This document shows, in pieces, positions 26,029 to 32,215 of a DNA stretch of 32,215 nt; within the stretch, counting starts at the first letter, position 1; each line of letters begins with the position of its first letter. The position numbers and the translations under genes are program-made. The notes below the pieces were generated by a model that saw only the letters and a list, made by a program, of their open reading frames with translations, was not told where the DNA came from and searched no databases. Origin of the DNA: an uncultured Eubacteriales bacterium (lineage in GTDB: Bacteria > Bacillota > Clostridia > Oscillospirales > Butyricicoccaceae); contig USML01000006.1 in the NCBI GenBank assembly GCA_900555855.1, forward strand, positions 1 to 32,215, read 5' to 3'.

Positions 26029-27168
26029 ATGTATAAAGAAGCCATTCGTCCCGTCTGGGCAGAGATCAATCTTTCCAATCTGGACTACAACATCAAGAAT
26101 ATCATGAAGAAGGTCGGCCCCCAGCGGGAGATCATCGGCGTCATCAAGGCCGATGCCTACGGCCACGGCTCCGTGCAGTGCGCAGAGGTCCTGCGGCAGA
26201 ACGGCTGCAAGATCTTTGCCATCGCCACCCTGCAGGAGGCCATCACCCTGCGGGAGGCCGGCGCCAAGGAAGAGATCATCTGCCTGGGCCTGACGCCTGA
26301 CCTGTATGCCGACACTGTGGTGAAGTATGATATCACCGCCGTCACCTGCTCCGAGAGCAACGCCAAGGCCTTCTCCGATGAAGCCGTCCGCCAGGGCAAG
26401 GAGGTCCATGTGCTCATCGCCGTAGACACCGGCATGGGCCGCATCGGCTATCAGGCCGAGGATGTAGACCGGGCCGCCCGCGAGATCGCCGCCATGGAAA
26501 AAATGCCCAACCTGAAGGTCAAGGGAATGTTCTCCCACATGTCCTCCGCCGACTGCATCGACAAGGCCTACGCCTGCTTCCAGGCCAACCGCTACAAGGC
26601 CTTCTATGAGGGCGTCACTGCCCGGGGCATCAAGCTGCCCTTCCGCACCTTCGCCAACTCCGCCTCCATCATGGAGATCCCCGATGTTTATTACGACGCG
26701 GTCCGGCCCGGCATCATTCTCTATGGCTGCTATCCCTCCGATGAGATGCGCCGGGAGGAGCTGGACATCAAGCCCGTCATGAGCGTCAAGGCCAACATCG
26801 TCTGGCTGAAGGATGTTCCCGCCGGCTTCTCCGTGGGCTATGGCCGGAAATATATTTCCAAAAAGCCCGCCAAGATCGCCACCATTGCCCTGGGCTATGC
26901 CGACGGCTATCCCCGGCCCTATTCTCCCAACGCTAAGGTCATCGTCAACGGCGTGGTCTGCCCCATCGCCGGCAACATCTGCATGGATCAGTGCATGATC
27001 GATGTGACCAATGTGCCCGATGTGAAGGTGGGCGACGAGGTCATCGTCATGGGCTCCGACGGCGTCAATTCCATCACCGCCGATGATATCGCCCACGCCA
27101 CCGGCACCATCAATTATGAGATCACCTGCGCCTTTGGCCAGCGTCTTCCCAAGGTCTTCGTCAAATAA
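26029..27168 (+). CDS. alr: Alanine racemase
   Basis: 379 aa. Interconverts L- and D-alanine for peptidoglycan precursors, in the cytoplasm with pyridoxal phosphate. PLP lysine in GVIKADAYGHG (Lys40), catalytic tyrosine in SVGYGRKYIS (about 270), and GNICMDQCMIDVTN near residue 320. ATG 26029 follows AAAGGA by nine bases and gives the standard length; the frame is open far upstream, but that part is antisense to the other racemase. It has its own promoter and ends before a hairpin at 27184. It is closer to the canonical enzyme than the divergent neighbour. Confidence 0.96.
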   Translation: MYKEAIRPVWAEINLSNLDYNIKNIMKKVGPQREIIGVIKADAYGHGSVQCAEVLRQNGCKIFAIATLQEAITLREAGAKEEIICLGLTPDLYADTVVKYDITAVTCSESNAKAFSDEAVRQGKEVHVLIAVDTGMGRIGYQAEDVDRAAREIAAMEKMPNLKVKGMFSHMSSADCIDKAYACFQANRYKAFYEGVTARGIKLPFRTFANSASIMEIPDVYYDAVRPGIILYGCYPSDEMRREELDIKPVMSVKANIVWLKDVPAGFSVGYGRKYISKKPAKIATIALGYADGYPRPYSPNAKVIVNGVVCPIAGNICMDQCMIDVTNVPDVKVGDEVIVMGSDGVNSITADDIAHATGTINYEITCAFGQRLPKVFVK

Positions 27169-27179
27169 CCGATCTGATC

Positions 27180-27205
27180 AAAACAGCCGCCCGAAAGGGC
27201 GGCTG
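27180..27205. terminator. Bidirectional terminator between alr and the YitT gene
   Basis: CAGCCGCCC, GAAA loop, GGGCGGCTG. On the minus strand TTTT follows at once, serving the converging YitT gene. On the plus strand the tail is only moderately T-rich, but the position 16 bases after alr fits. Confidence 0.8.
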
Positions 27206-27241
27206 CTTGCATCTTATACGCCTGGCTCCTCCTCCCCGGCT

Positions 27242-27901
27242 TTACCCGGCGGGGGTCTGCTGCTCCGGCTGCTGCTCCGGCTGCTGCTCCGGCTTTTTCC
27301 GGAGGGAGGGGAGCTTTTTCAGCAGGAAGGTGGTGCCGTCCAGCGCCAGGCTGGTGATCACAGTATAGACCGCGCCGTAAACAAAGGCCCAGACCTCCCG
27401 GAAGACAAACACCGAGAGCACGATCACGGTGCTGTCGATGAAAAAGACCAGCAGGCCGAAGGAGAGCTTCGGATGGTGCTTCTTCAGCGCCACCACGATA
27501 AAATCCGTCCCGCCTGTGGAGGAGCCTTCATTGAAAAACAGCGAATAGCCCACGCCCGCCAGAATGCCCGCAAGGATGGCGGCAGTCAGGCGGCTGCCGG
27601 TATAGGGCGGGATATAGCAGCAAACATAGTCGGTGATCAGCGAGCTGATGAGCACGGATTTGATGGAGATCAGGAAAAAATCCCGGCCCAGCTCCCGGAA
27701 GGTGAATACGATGATGGGGATATTGATCAAAACCGTCAGCCAGCCCACCGGCAAATGGAACAGATAATTCCCAAGCACCGCCAATCCGCTGACGCCGCCG
27801 GGCGCAAAATTGGCCTGCATGGCGAAGCTGACGATGCCGCAGCCCAAAAACAGCGAGCCGATGATATCATAGGCCAGCATTTTCCAGTAGTTTTTCTTCA
27901 C
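27242..27901 (-). CDS. YitT/DUF161-family integral membrane protein
   Basis: 219 aa. The start is GTG 27901 after AAGGAAG. About six hydrophobic segments; the family hallmark NFAPGGVSGLA appears near residue 31 and a related SSTGGTDFIVVAL near 127. It lacks the C-terminal cytoplasmic DUF2179 domain of many relatives and ends instead in a hydrophilic tail with a threefold PEQQ repeat. Function of the family is unknown. It starts 43 bp after the stop of the 187-aa gene and probably shares its promoter. Confidence 0.9.
   Translation of the reverse strand: MKKNYWKMLAYDIIGSLFLGCGIVSFAMQANFAPGGVSGLAVLGNYLFHLPVGWLTVLINIPIIVFTFRELGRDFFLISIKSVLISSLITDYVCCYIPPYTGSRLTAAILAGILAGVGYSLFFNEGSSTGGTDFIVVALKKHHPKLSFGLLVFFIDSTVIVLSVFVFREVWAFVYGAVYTVITSLALDGTTFLLKKLPSLRKKPEQQPEQQPEQQTPAG
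27258..27293 (-). repeat. Three 12-bp tandem repeats in the YitT C-terminus
   Basis: Three perfect copies of TGCTGCTCCGGC (plus strand) encode the repeated PEQQ tail. Unit length is a multiple of three, so copy number can change without a frameshift. Confidence 0.95.
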
Positions 27902-27944
27902 AATAACGCTTCCTTCTGCTGCAACGCAAGATTTTTCGGGGAGC

Positions 27945-28508
27945 TCAGGACCAGAGGATGCTCCAGATAACGAAATCCACCTTTTTCATGTCGGAAAAGC
28001 CCGTCTCCGGATAAACAGTATCAAAGACCTCCACCGCCATGCGGCCGTCCCGGGAGAGGAGATAGCGGCCATACCAGTCCCGCAGGGTCTCATAGGCCTC
28101 CAGCGTCCGTTCCACCCGCCGGTGGTCCCGCTCCAGCGCCAGCGGACGCACGCCCAGCCGGCCCAGCATCTGCGCGTCCCACACCGGCAAGGAGGGATCG
28201 ATGGTGGCGGCCAGCTTGCTGGCGGCCGCAGGCTCCAGAAGGCCGAAGGCCCGGTAAAGATCCAGCAGCGCCTGCTCGAAGGAGACGCTCCGGCGCTTAT
28301 GCTCCTCCAGCCAGCGGAAATAGAACCGCAGGACCTCCCGATCCTGCTGCCGCAGCTTGTATTGGCTCAAAAAGGCCCGGCGGAAATGCCGGTCCTCGGA
28401 GATGTCCCGGGTCTGGAGGGCATGGATCATCCAGGCATACTGCTCCACCCTGCGGCGGATGGTGGCAAGCGCCGCCAGCGCTTCCTCCCGTTCGATCTGC
28501 TCCAGCAC
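27945..28508 (-). CDS. Uncharacterised 187-aa helical protein
   Basis: I do not recognise this family. The start is GTG 28508 after GGGGAGAGG; the frame extends 48 codons further, but past the promoter, so the shorter form is preferred. It is charged and mostly helical, with no signal peptide or membrane segment, so probably cytoplasmic. A segment near residue 110 (IDPSLPVWDAQMLGRLG) has the look of the P-x-(W/Y)-D motif found in helix-hairpin-helix-like helical proteins, but this is too weak to name a function. Ends EVFDTVYPETGFSDMKKVDF and then a hydrophobic tail. First gene of a two-gene operon with the YitT protein, behind a consensus promoter. Confidence 0.8.
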   Translation of the reverse strand: MLEQIEREEALAALATIRRRVEQYAWMIHALQTRDISEDRHFRRAFLSQYKLRQQDREVLRFYFRWLEEHKRRSVSFEQALLDLYRAFGLLEPAAASKLAATIDPSLPVWDAQMLGRLGVRPLALERDHRRVERTLEAYETLRDWYGRYLLSRDGRMAVEVFDTVYPETGFSDMKKVDFVIWSILWS

Positions 28509-28544
28509 CGGTCCTCTCCCCTTTCCCGTGGTTTTCCGTTCCTT

Positions 28545-28573
28545 ATTATACGGCACGGCGGGCCGGATGTCAA
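28545..28573 (-). promoter_or_regulatory. Perfect-consensus sigma-A promoter
   Basis: Minus-strand TTGACA, 17 bases, TATAAT: both hexamers and spacing match consensus exactly. The start lies about 30 bases before the GTG of the 187-aa gene. Confidence 0.95.
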
Positions 28574-28605
28574 AACCAATTGTTTTTTTCACAAAATTTA
28601 GAAAA

Positions 28606-28621
28606 GCCGGAACTTTCCGGC
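28606..28621. other. Short perfect inverted repeat upstream of the lipoprotein gene
   Basis: GCCGGAA, two bases, TTCCGGC, about 50 bases before the lipoprotein ATG, flanked by short A/T runs on both sides. It could be a weak terminator or an operator; I see no clear promoter for the lipoprotein gene here. Confidence 0.4.
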
Positions 28622-28671
28622 GGTTTTCCCGTCTAATCAAATAATAACGCAAAGAAAAAGGAGGTCTCCCT

Positions 28672-29307
28672 ATGAAAAAACCGCTCGCGCTGCTGCTCTC
28701 CCTTCTCCTGCTGGGGCTTGCCGCCTGCTGCCCGCCCGGCGAGGAGGACGATCTTCCCGCGCCGGAAAAGCCGGTGATCTATCTTTATCCCGAAACAGAG
28801 ACGGATGTATGCGTCCGCCTGACGCTGGACGGCGCCCTCACCTGCACCTATCCGGCCTATCCCGCGGAGGGATGGCGCGTCCGTGCCCAGCCCGACGGCA
28901 CCCTCACCGACGCCGCCGGCCAGACCTACCGCTATCTTTACTGGGAAGGGATCTCCCGGGCGGAGTTTGATCTTTCCAGCGGCTTCTGTGTCCGCGGAGA
29001 AGACACCGCCGCCTTTTTGGAGGATGCGCTGGCCCGGCTGGGCCTGACCCGGGCCGAGGCCAACGAGTTTATTATCTACTGGCTGCCCCGGATGGAGGGC
29101 AGCGCCTATAACCTGCTGTCCTTCCAGCAGGAGGCCTATACCGATTCCGCCGTATTGACGGTGGAGCCTGCGCCGGATACGGTGCTGCGGGTCTTTCTGG
29201 CCTGGAAGCCGCTGGAGGAGCCGGTGGAGCTCCCCGCCCAGCAGCTCACCGCGCCGGAGCGCCGGGGCTTCACGCTGGTGGAATGGGGCGGGAGCCAGCT
29301 GAACTGA
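28672..29307 (+). CDS. Lipoprotein with 'KPVIYLYP' motif
   Basis: 211 aa. ATG 28672 is seven bases after AAGGAGG. Signal peptide with lipobox LAAC (residues 16-19, a second Cys follows), so it is membrane-anchored outside the cell. The mature part begins EKPVIYLYPETETDVCVRL, a motif shared by a family of uncharacterised bacterial proteins, then LTCTYPAYPAEGWRV, YLYWEG and NEFIIYWLPRMEG. Apparently a single all-beta-rich domain of about 180 residues of unknown function. Stand-alone gene closed by a strong terminator. Confidence 0.85.
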   Translation: MKKPLALLLSLLLLGLAACCPPGEEDDLPAPEKPVIYLYPETETDVCVRLTLDGALTCTYPAYPAEGWRVRAQPDGTLTDAAGQTYRYLYWEGISRAEFDLSSGFCVRGEDTAAFLEDALARLGLTRAEANEFIIYWLPRMEGSAYNLLSFQQEAYTDSAVLTVEPAPDTVLRVFLAWKPLEEPVELPAQQLTAPERRGFTLVEWGGSQLN

Positions 29308-29310
29308 AAA

Positions 29311-29347
29311 ACGCCGGCGGCAGGAGCTTCCTGCCGCCGGATTTTTT
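29311..29347. terminator. Strong bidirectional intrinsic terminator
   Basis: Twelve perfect pairs (CCGGCGGCAGGA and complement, 3-base loop), followed by ATTTTTT on the plus strand and by CGTTTTT on the minus strand. It serves the converging lipoprotein and small membrane-protein genes. Confidence 0.94.
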
Positions 29348-29372
29348 GATGGTGCAAGGGAACGCGAAAAAA

Positions 29373-29774
29373 TCAGCTGCGCTTTCCTGTTCTTCCGCAG
29401 AGCAGCATCAGCCCAAAGGCGATCAGCAGCTGGAGCAGCGCGCCGGCGGGCTGCAGCAGCGCCGGCAGGCAAGTCCCGCTCTGCCCCAGCAGGCAGAAGG
29501 GCAGAGTGCAGACCGCCGCGATGCCCACCTGCAGCAGGGCGTAGCGGGCCAATCCCCGTCCGTCCAGCGCTGTCCTGCCGCCGGTATATTCCCAGAGCAG
29601 CAGCAGATTCAGCAGCATCCAGAGATGGCTGCCCACCGCAAGGACCGTATCATAATCATGCCGCAGCGCCAGCCGCAGCCCGAAGCACAAAAGCAGGCTC
29701 AACGCCAGCACACAGCTGCCCGCCAGGGCCAGCTTTTTCCAACAGGGCATCCCGGTAGTTCCGTCTTTTTTCAT
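29373..29774 (-). CDS. Small four-helix membrane protein, unknown function
   Basis: 133 aa. ATG 29774 lies eight bases after GGAGG; a TTG five codons upstream overlaps that site and is unlikely. Four hydrophobic segments (about residues 13-35, 42-62, 75-97 and 103-125) with short polar ends (MKKDGTTG; CGRTGKRS). No domain recognised. Has its own good promoter and converges on the lipoprotein gene. Confidence 0.75.
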   Translation of the reverse strand: MKKDGTTGMPCWKKLALAGSCVLALSLLLCFGLRLALRHDYDTVLAVGSHLWMLLNLLLLWEYTGGRTALDGRGLARYALLQVGIAAVCTLPFCLLGQSGTCLPALLQPAGALLQLLIAFGLMLLCGRTGKRS

Positions 29775-29860
29775 GGCTTTTTCCTCCAAACCGATCCTGT
29801 CCGCAGGCTTCTGCCGCGGAAACTGCCTGTTTCTTCCGGAAAGATGCGTTTCTTGCTTTC

Positions 29861-29889
29861 ATCGTATCGCATAATCGCCTATATGTCAA
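29861..29889 (-). promoter_or_regulatory. Sigma-A promoter of the small membrane-protein gene
   Basis: Minus-strand TTGACA, 17 bases, TACGAT, giving a leader of about 80 nt before ATG 29774. Confidence 0.85.
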
Positions 29890-29951
29890 CGGTGCTTTGC
29901 GTTTTTTTCATGAAAAAAGCACAAATTGTAATGAAATAACGGTTTTATAAG

Positions 29952-29976
29952 AAAAAAAGGCTGCGGAAGCAGCCTT
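29952..29976 (-). terminator. Intrinsic terminator of the beta-CASP nuclease gene
   Basis: Minus-strand AAGGCTGC, TTCC loop, GCAGCCTT running into seven Ts, 16 bases after the stop codon. Confidence 0.94.
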
Positions 29977-29991
29977 TTGCGTTGAAATGCG

Positions 29992-31590
29992 TTATTTGTC
30001 CCACTTTCGGATGAGGGCCTCCAGCTCGGAAGCCAGCCGGCGCAGATCCCGGTTGGTCCCGCCCTTGCTGGCGGCGATAAGCTCCTGCAGGGCGCGGCCC
30101 TGCTCCTGCAGCGCACGGAAGGCGGCCGTATTGCCCTGCTCGGCGGCGGGCTGGCGGCGCTCCGGCGTCTTGCCCTCCTGCAGCATCCGGTCGCCCAGCA
30201 GATCATAGACCTCGCCCAGCTCCGGCGCATGGGCGGCAAAGCCCAGCTTGCGCAGGCGCTCCGCATAGGCGGGGGCCACCTCCGCATCGCCATGGACCAC
30301 GAACACATGGGCAGGCTTGGGGGAATAGGCCTGGATCCAGTTCAGCAGGCCGGTCAGCCCTGCATGGGACGAAAGGCCCGGGAAGTTGACCACCTCCGCC
30401 CGAACGGCGATCTCCTCGCCAAACAGCTTGACGGAGGAAGCGCCGTCCAGCAGACGGCGGCCCAGGCTGCCCTCCGCCTGATAGCCCACGAACACCACGC
30501 TGCACTCCGGCCGCCAGAGATTATGCTTCAGATGGTGGCGGATGCGGCCTGCGTCGCACATACCGCTGGCGGAGATGATGACCTTGGGGGTCTTGTCGTC
30601 GTTCAGGGTGCGGGATTCCTCGGTGGTCTCCGTCAGGCGCAGATCCGGGAAGGTGAGCATGCGCACATCGTTTTTCACCAGCGCCATGGCTTCCTCGTCC
30701 AGATAGCCGGTGAGGTCGCCGTCAAAGATGGTGGTGGCAGCCTTGGCCAGCGGGCTGTCCACATAGACCGGGAAGTTGGGGAAGGAGCTCACCTGCCCCT
30801 TCTGCTTGATCTCCCGGATGAAATAGAGCAGCTCCTGGGTGCGGCCCACGGCAAAGGCCGGGATGATCACATTGCCGCCCCGGGCAAAGGTCCGGTCCAG
30901 GATCTCCGCCAGCTGATCGGTATATTCTCCCTCGCGCTCATCGTGCTCCCGGTCGCCATAGGTGCTCTCGGTGATCACATAGTCCGCCTCGGTGATATAG
31001 GAGGGGTCCCGGATGATGGGCTGCTTGATGTTGCCGATGTCGCCGGAAAAGACCAGCCGGCGGGTCTCGCCGTTTTCCGTGACCCAGAGCCGGATCATGG
31101 CGGAGCCCAGCAGATGGCCCGCGTCTACAAACTCCGCCTCCACGCCGGGGCACAGCGTGAACCGCTGGTGATAATCGTGGCATTCCAGATGGGCCAGCGC
31201 GTTCTGCGCATCGTCCACCGTATAGAGCGGCTCCACCGGCGGGCGGCCCGCCCGCTTGCCCTTCTGGTTGGTCCACTGGGCGTCGCTCTCCTGAATATGG
31301 GCGGAATCCAGCAGCATGATGCTCATGAGCTGGCCGGTGAGACGGGTGGTGATGATGGGGCCGGTATAGCCGTTTTTATAAAGCAGGGGCATCCGGCCGG
31401 TGTGGTCGATGTGGGCGTGGGTCGCCAGCACCAGATCCACCTCGCCGGGCGCAAAAGGCAGCGCATTTTCCTCCACCTCATCCCGGCCCTGCTGCAGGCC
31501 GCAGTCGATGAGGATGCGCTTGCCGCAGGCGTCCAGGCAATGGCAGCTGCCGGTGACGGCCCGGTCCGCGCCAAAAAATGTTAGGTTCAT
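29992..31590 (-). CDS. Beta-CASP metallo-beta-lactamase (RNA-processing exonuclease type)
   Basis: 532 aa. ATG 31590 follows AAAGGAGG. Metallo-beta-lactamase core: zinc ligands in THAHIDHTGR (His58, His60, Asp62, His63), a third His in DAGHLLGSAMI, Asp in VFSGDIGN (about 177), followed by the beta-CASP insertion with ESTYGDREHD, GNVIIPAFAVGRTQELL, ISASGMCDAGRIRHHL (about 338) and the terminal LSSHAG (about 406). This is the CPSF-73/YSH1-like branch, two-zinc RNA endo- or exonucleases. It lacks an RNase J C-terminal domain but has about 90 extra helical residues rich in Gln and Ala. Monocistronic: own promoter and terminator. Substrate unknown. Confidence 0.92.
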   Translation of the reverse strand: MNLTFFGADRAVTGSCHCLDACGKRILIDCGLQQGRDEVEENALPFAPGEVDLVLATHAHIDHTGRMPLLYKNGYTGPIITTRLTGQLMSIMLLDSAHIQESDAQWTNQKGKRAGRPPVEPLYTVDDAQNALAHLECHDYHQRFTLCPGVEAEFVDAGHLLGSAMIRLWVTENGETRRLVFSGDIGNIKQPIIRDPSYITEADYVITESTYGDREHDEREGEYTDQLAEILDRTFARGGNVIIPAFAVGRTQELLYFIREIKQKGQVSSFPNFPVYVDSPLAKAATTIFDGDLTGYLDEEAMALVKNDVRMLTFPDLRLTETTEESRTLNDDKTPKVIISASGMCDAGRIRHHLKHNLWRPECSVVFVGYQAEGSLGRRLLDGASSVKLFGEEIAVRAEVVNFPGLSSHAGLTGLLNWIQAYSPKPAHVFVVHGDAEVAPAYAERLRKLGFAAHAPELGEVYDLLGDRMLQEGKTPERRQPAAEQGNTAAFRALQEQGRALQELIAASKGGTNRDLRRLASELEALIRKWDK

Positions 31591-31629
31591 AAAAGCTCCT
31601 CCTTTGAGCGTTTGTGCCCATTTTGCCTG

Positions 31630-31658
31630 ATTATAACATATTCCGGCGGATGAAACAA
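31630..31658 (-). promoter_or_regulatory. Sigma-A promoter of the beta-CASP gene
   Basis: Minus-strand TTGTTT, 17 bases, TATAAT, about 40 bases before the ATG. Its -35 hexamer begins inside an overlapping 13-bp palindrome. Confidence 0.8.
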
Positions 31659-31671
31659 TCATCCGCCGGAA
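31641..31671. other. Perfect 13-bp inverted repeat spanning the -35 box
   Basis: TTCCGGCGGATGA and its exact complement flank AACAA. It begins about 25 bases after the stop of the glutamine synthetase gene and encloses the -35 of the beta-CASP promoter. No T-run follows, so it may act as a hairpin ending the upstream message, an operator, or both. Confidence 0.75.
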
Positions 31672-31695
31672 CAAAACGCCCGTTGAAATGAAATT

Positions 31696-32215
31696 TTACA
31701 GGATGCCGTAGAGCAGGTCGGTATAGGTGGGCATGGGCCAATATTCCTTGCCCAGCATCGTCTCCAGCCGGTCGGCCGGCGCACGCAGCGCCTCCATGGC
31801 GGGCAGGAGCTTCTCCTGGAAGAAGCGGGCCTTTTCATAGCCGTCCTCCATGGCGGCGCCCTTTTCCAGCAGCTTTTCCAGCTTGCCCAGCGCCAGCCGC
31901 AGGGCGGCGGAAGCGGCGGAAACATCCTTCAGCAGACCCGCCTCCAGCGTCACATCCAGCGTCAGGCCGGTGTCCTTCAGGCGGCAGAGGGTCTCCGCCA
32001 GAAAGCGGGAATATTCCGTGACGGCGGGAATGATCTGCCGCAAGGTCATCTCCACCATGGTGCTGGCTTCGATCTGGACGGTCTTGCAATAGCCCTCCAG
32101 CCGGATCTCGTAGCGGGATTCCAGCTCCTTGCGGTTAAAGACGCCATGCTTTTCAAACAGCTCGATGCTCTTCTGGGTGATGAGCTCGCCGGCGGCGTCC
32201 ACCGTGCTGGCCAGC
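31696..32215 (-). CDS. glnN: Glutamine synthetase type III, C-terminal part (partial)
   Basis: The last 172 codons of a gene that continues off the right edge; the frame is open to base 32215, so no start is present. The sequence reads as the helical C-terminus of the large (about 700-aa) type III enzyme: SIELFEKHGVFNRKELESRY, GYCKTVQIEASTMVEMTLRQ, and the ending LETMLGKEYWPMPTYTDLLY. GSIII makes glutamine from glutamate, ammonia and ATP in the cytoplasm and is common in anaerobes. The active site is outside the window. Confidence 0.93.
   Translation of the reverse strand, partial: LASTVDAAGELITQKSIELFEKHGVFNRKELESRYEIRLEGYCKTVQIEASTMVEMTLRQIIPAVTEYSRFLAETLCRLKDTGLTLDVTLEAGLLKDVSAASAALRLALGKLEKLLEKGAAMEDGYEKARFFQEKLLPAMEALRAPADRLETMLGKEYWPMPTYTDLLYGIL

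Overview
The window looks like chromosome of a GC-rich, Gram-positive anaerobe of the Clostridia, most likely a gut Oscillospirales member (Ruminococcaceae/Oscillospiraceae type). Supporting this are S-layer homology (SLH) domains of the 'TRAQ' type, a cohesin and a dockerin, a CIRCE-controlled groES-groEL operon, a type III glutamine synthetase end, a YitT-family membrane protein and consensus sigma-A promoters. Almost everything lies on the minus strand.

Left two thirds (1-21.5 kb): one surface-protein locus read right to left. It opens with a good sigma-A promoter (21494-21522) and a leader of about 710 nt. The leader holds what reads as a cobalamin riboswitch (21107-21353) followed by a strong intrinsic terminator (20976-21013). 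Downstream come a 2326-aa secreted protein with a transcobalamin-like DUF4430-type region, a Big-2 domain, two GLUG-like stretches and a C-terminal type I dockerin; a 610-aa protein with signal peptide, one cohesin and three SLH domains; a 1266-aa secreted protein with four copies of a repeat I do not recognise, a DUF4430-type domain and eight CxxC knuckles; a MoxR AAA+ ATPase; a DUF58 protein; a membrane transglutaminase; and the start of another secreted protein with a DUF4430-like N-terminal module, cadherin-like sandwiches and a PQQ-type propeller that runs off the left edge. My reading is a B12-responsive, cell-wall-attached cobalamin capture apparatus: the dockerin protein would dock on the SLH-anchored cohesin, and the MoxR/DUF58/transglutaminase trio would assemble or modify the surface proteins. 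The function is inferred; the parts are visible.

Middle (21.6-27.2 kb): a MerR regulator with a GyrI-like effector domain and its own promoter; groES-groEL with promoter, CIRCE and terminator; then two divergent alanine racemase paralogues with facing promoters.

Right (27.2-32.2 kb): ordinary housekeeping or accessory genes: a YitT-family membrane protein co-transcribed with an unrecognised 187-aa protein behind a perfect-consensus promoter, a 'KPVIYLYP' lipoprotein, a small four-helix membrane protein, a beta-CASP metallo-beta-lactamase RNA-processing-type enzyme, and the C-terminus of a type III glutamine synthetase cut by the window edge. All calls come from reading the sequence; no database search was run.
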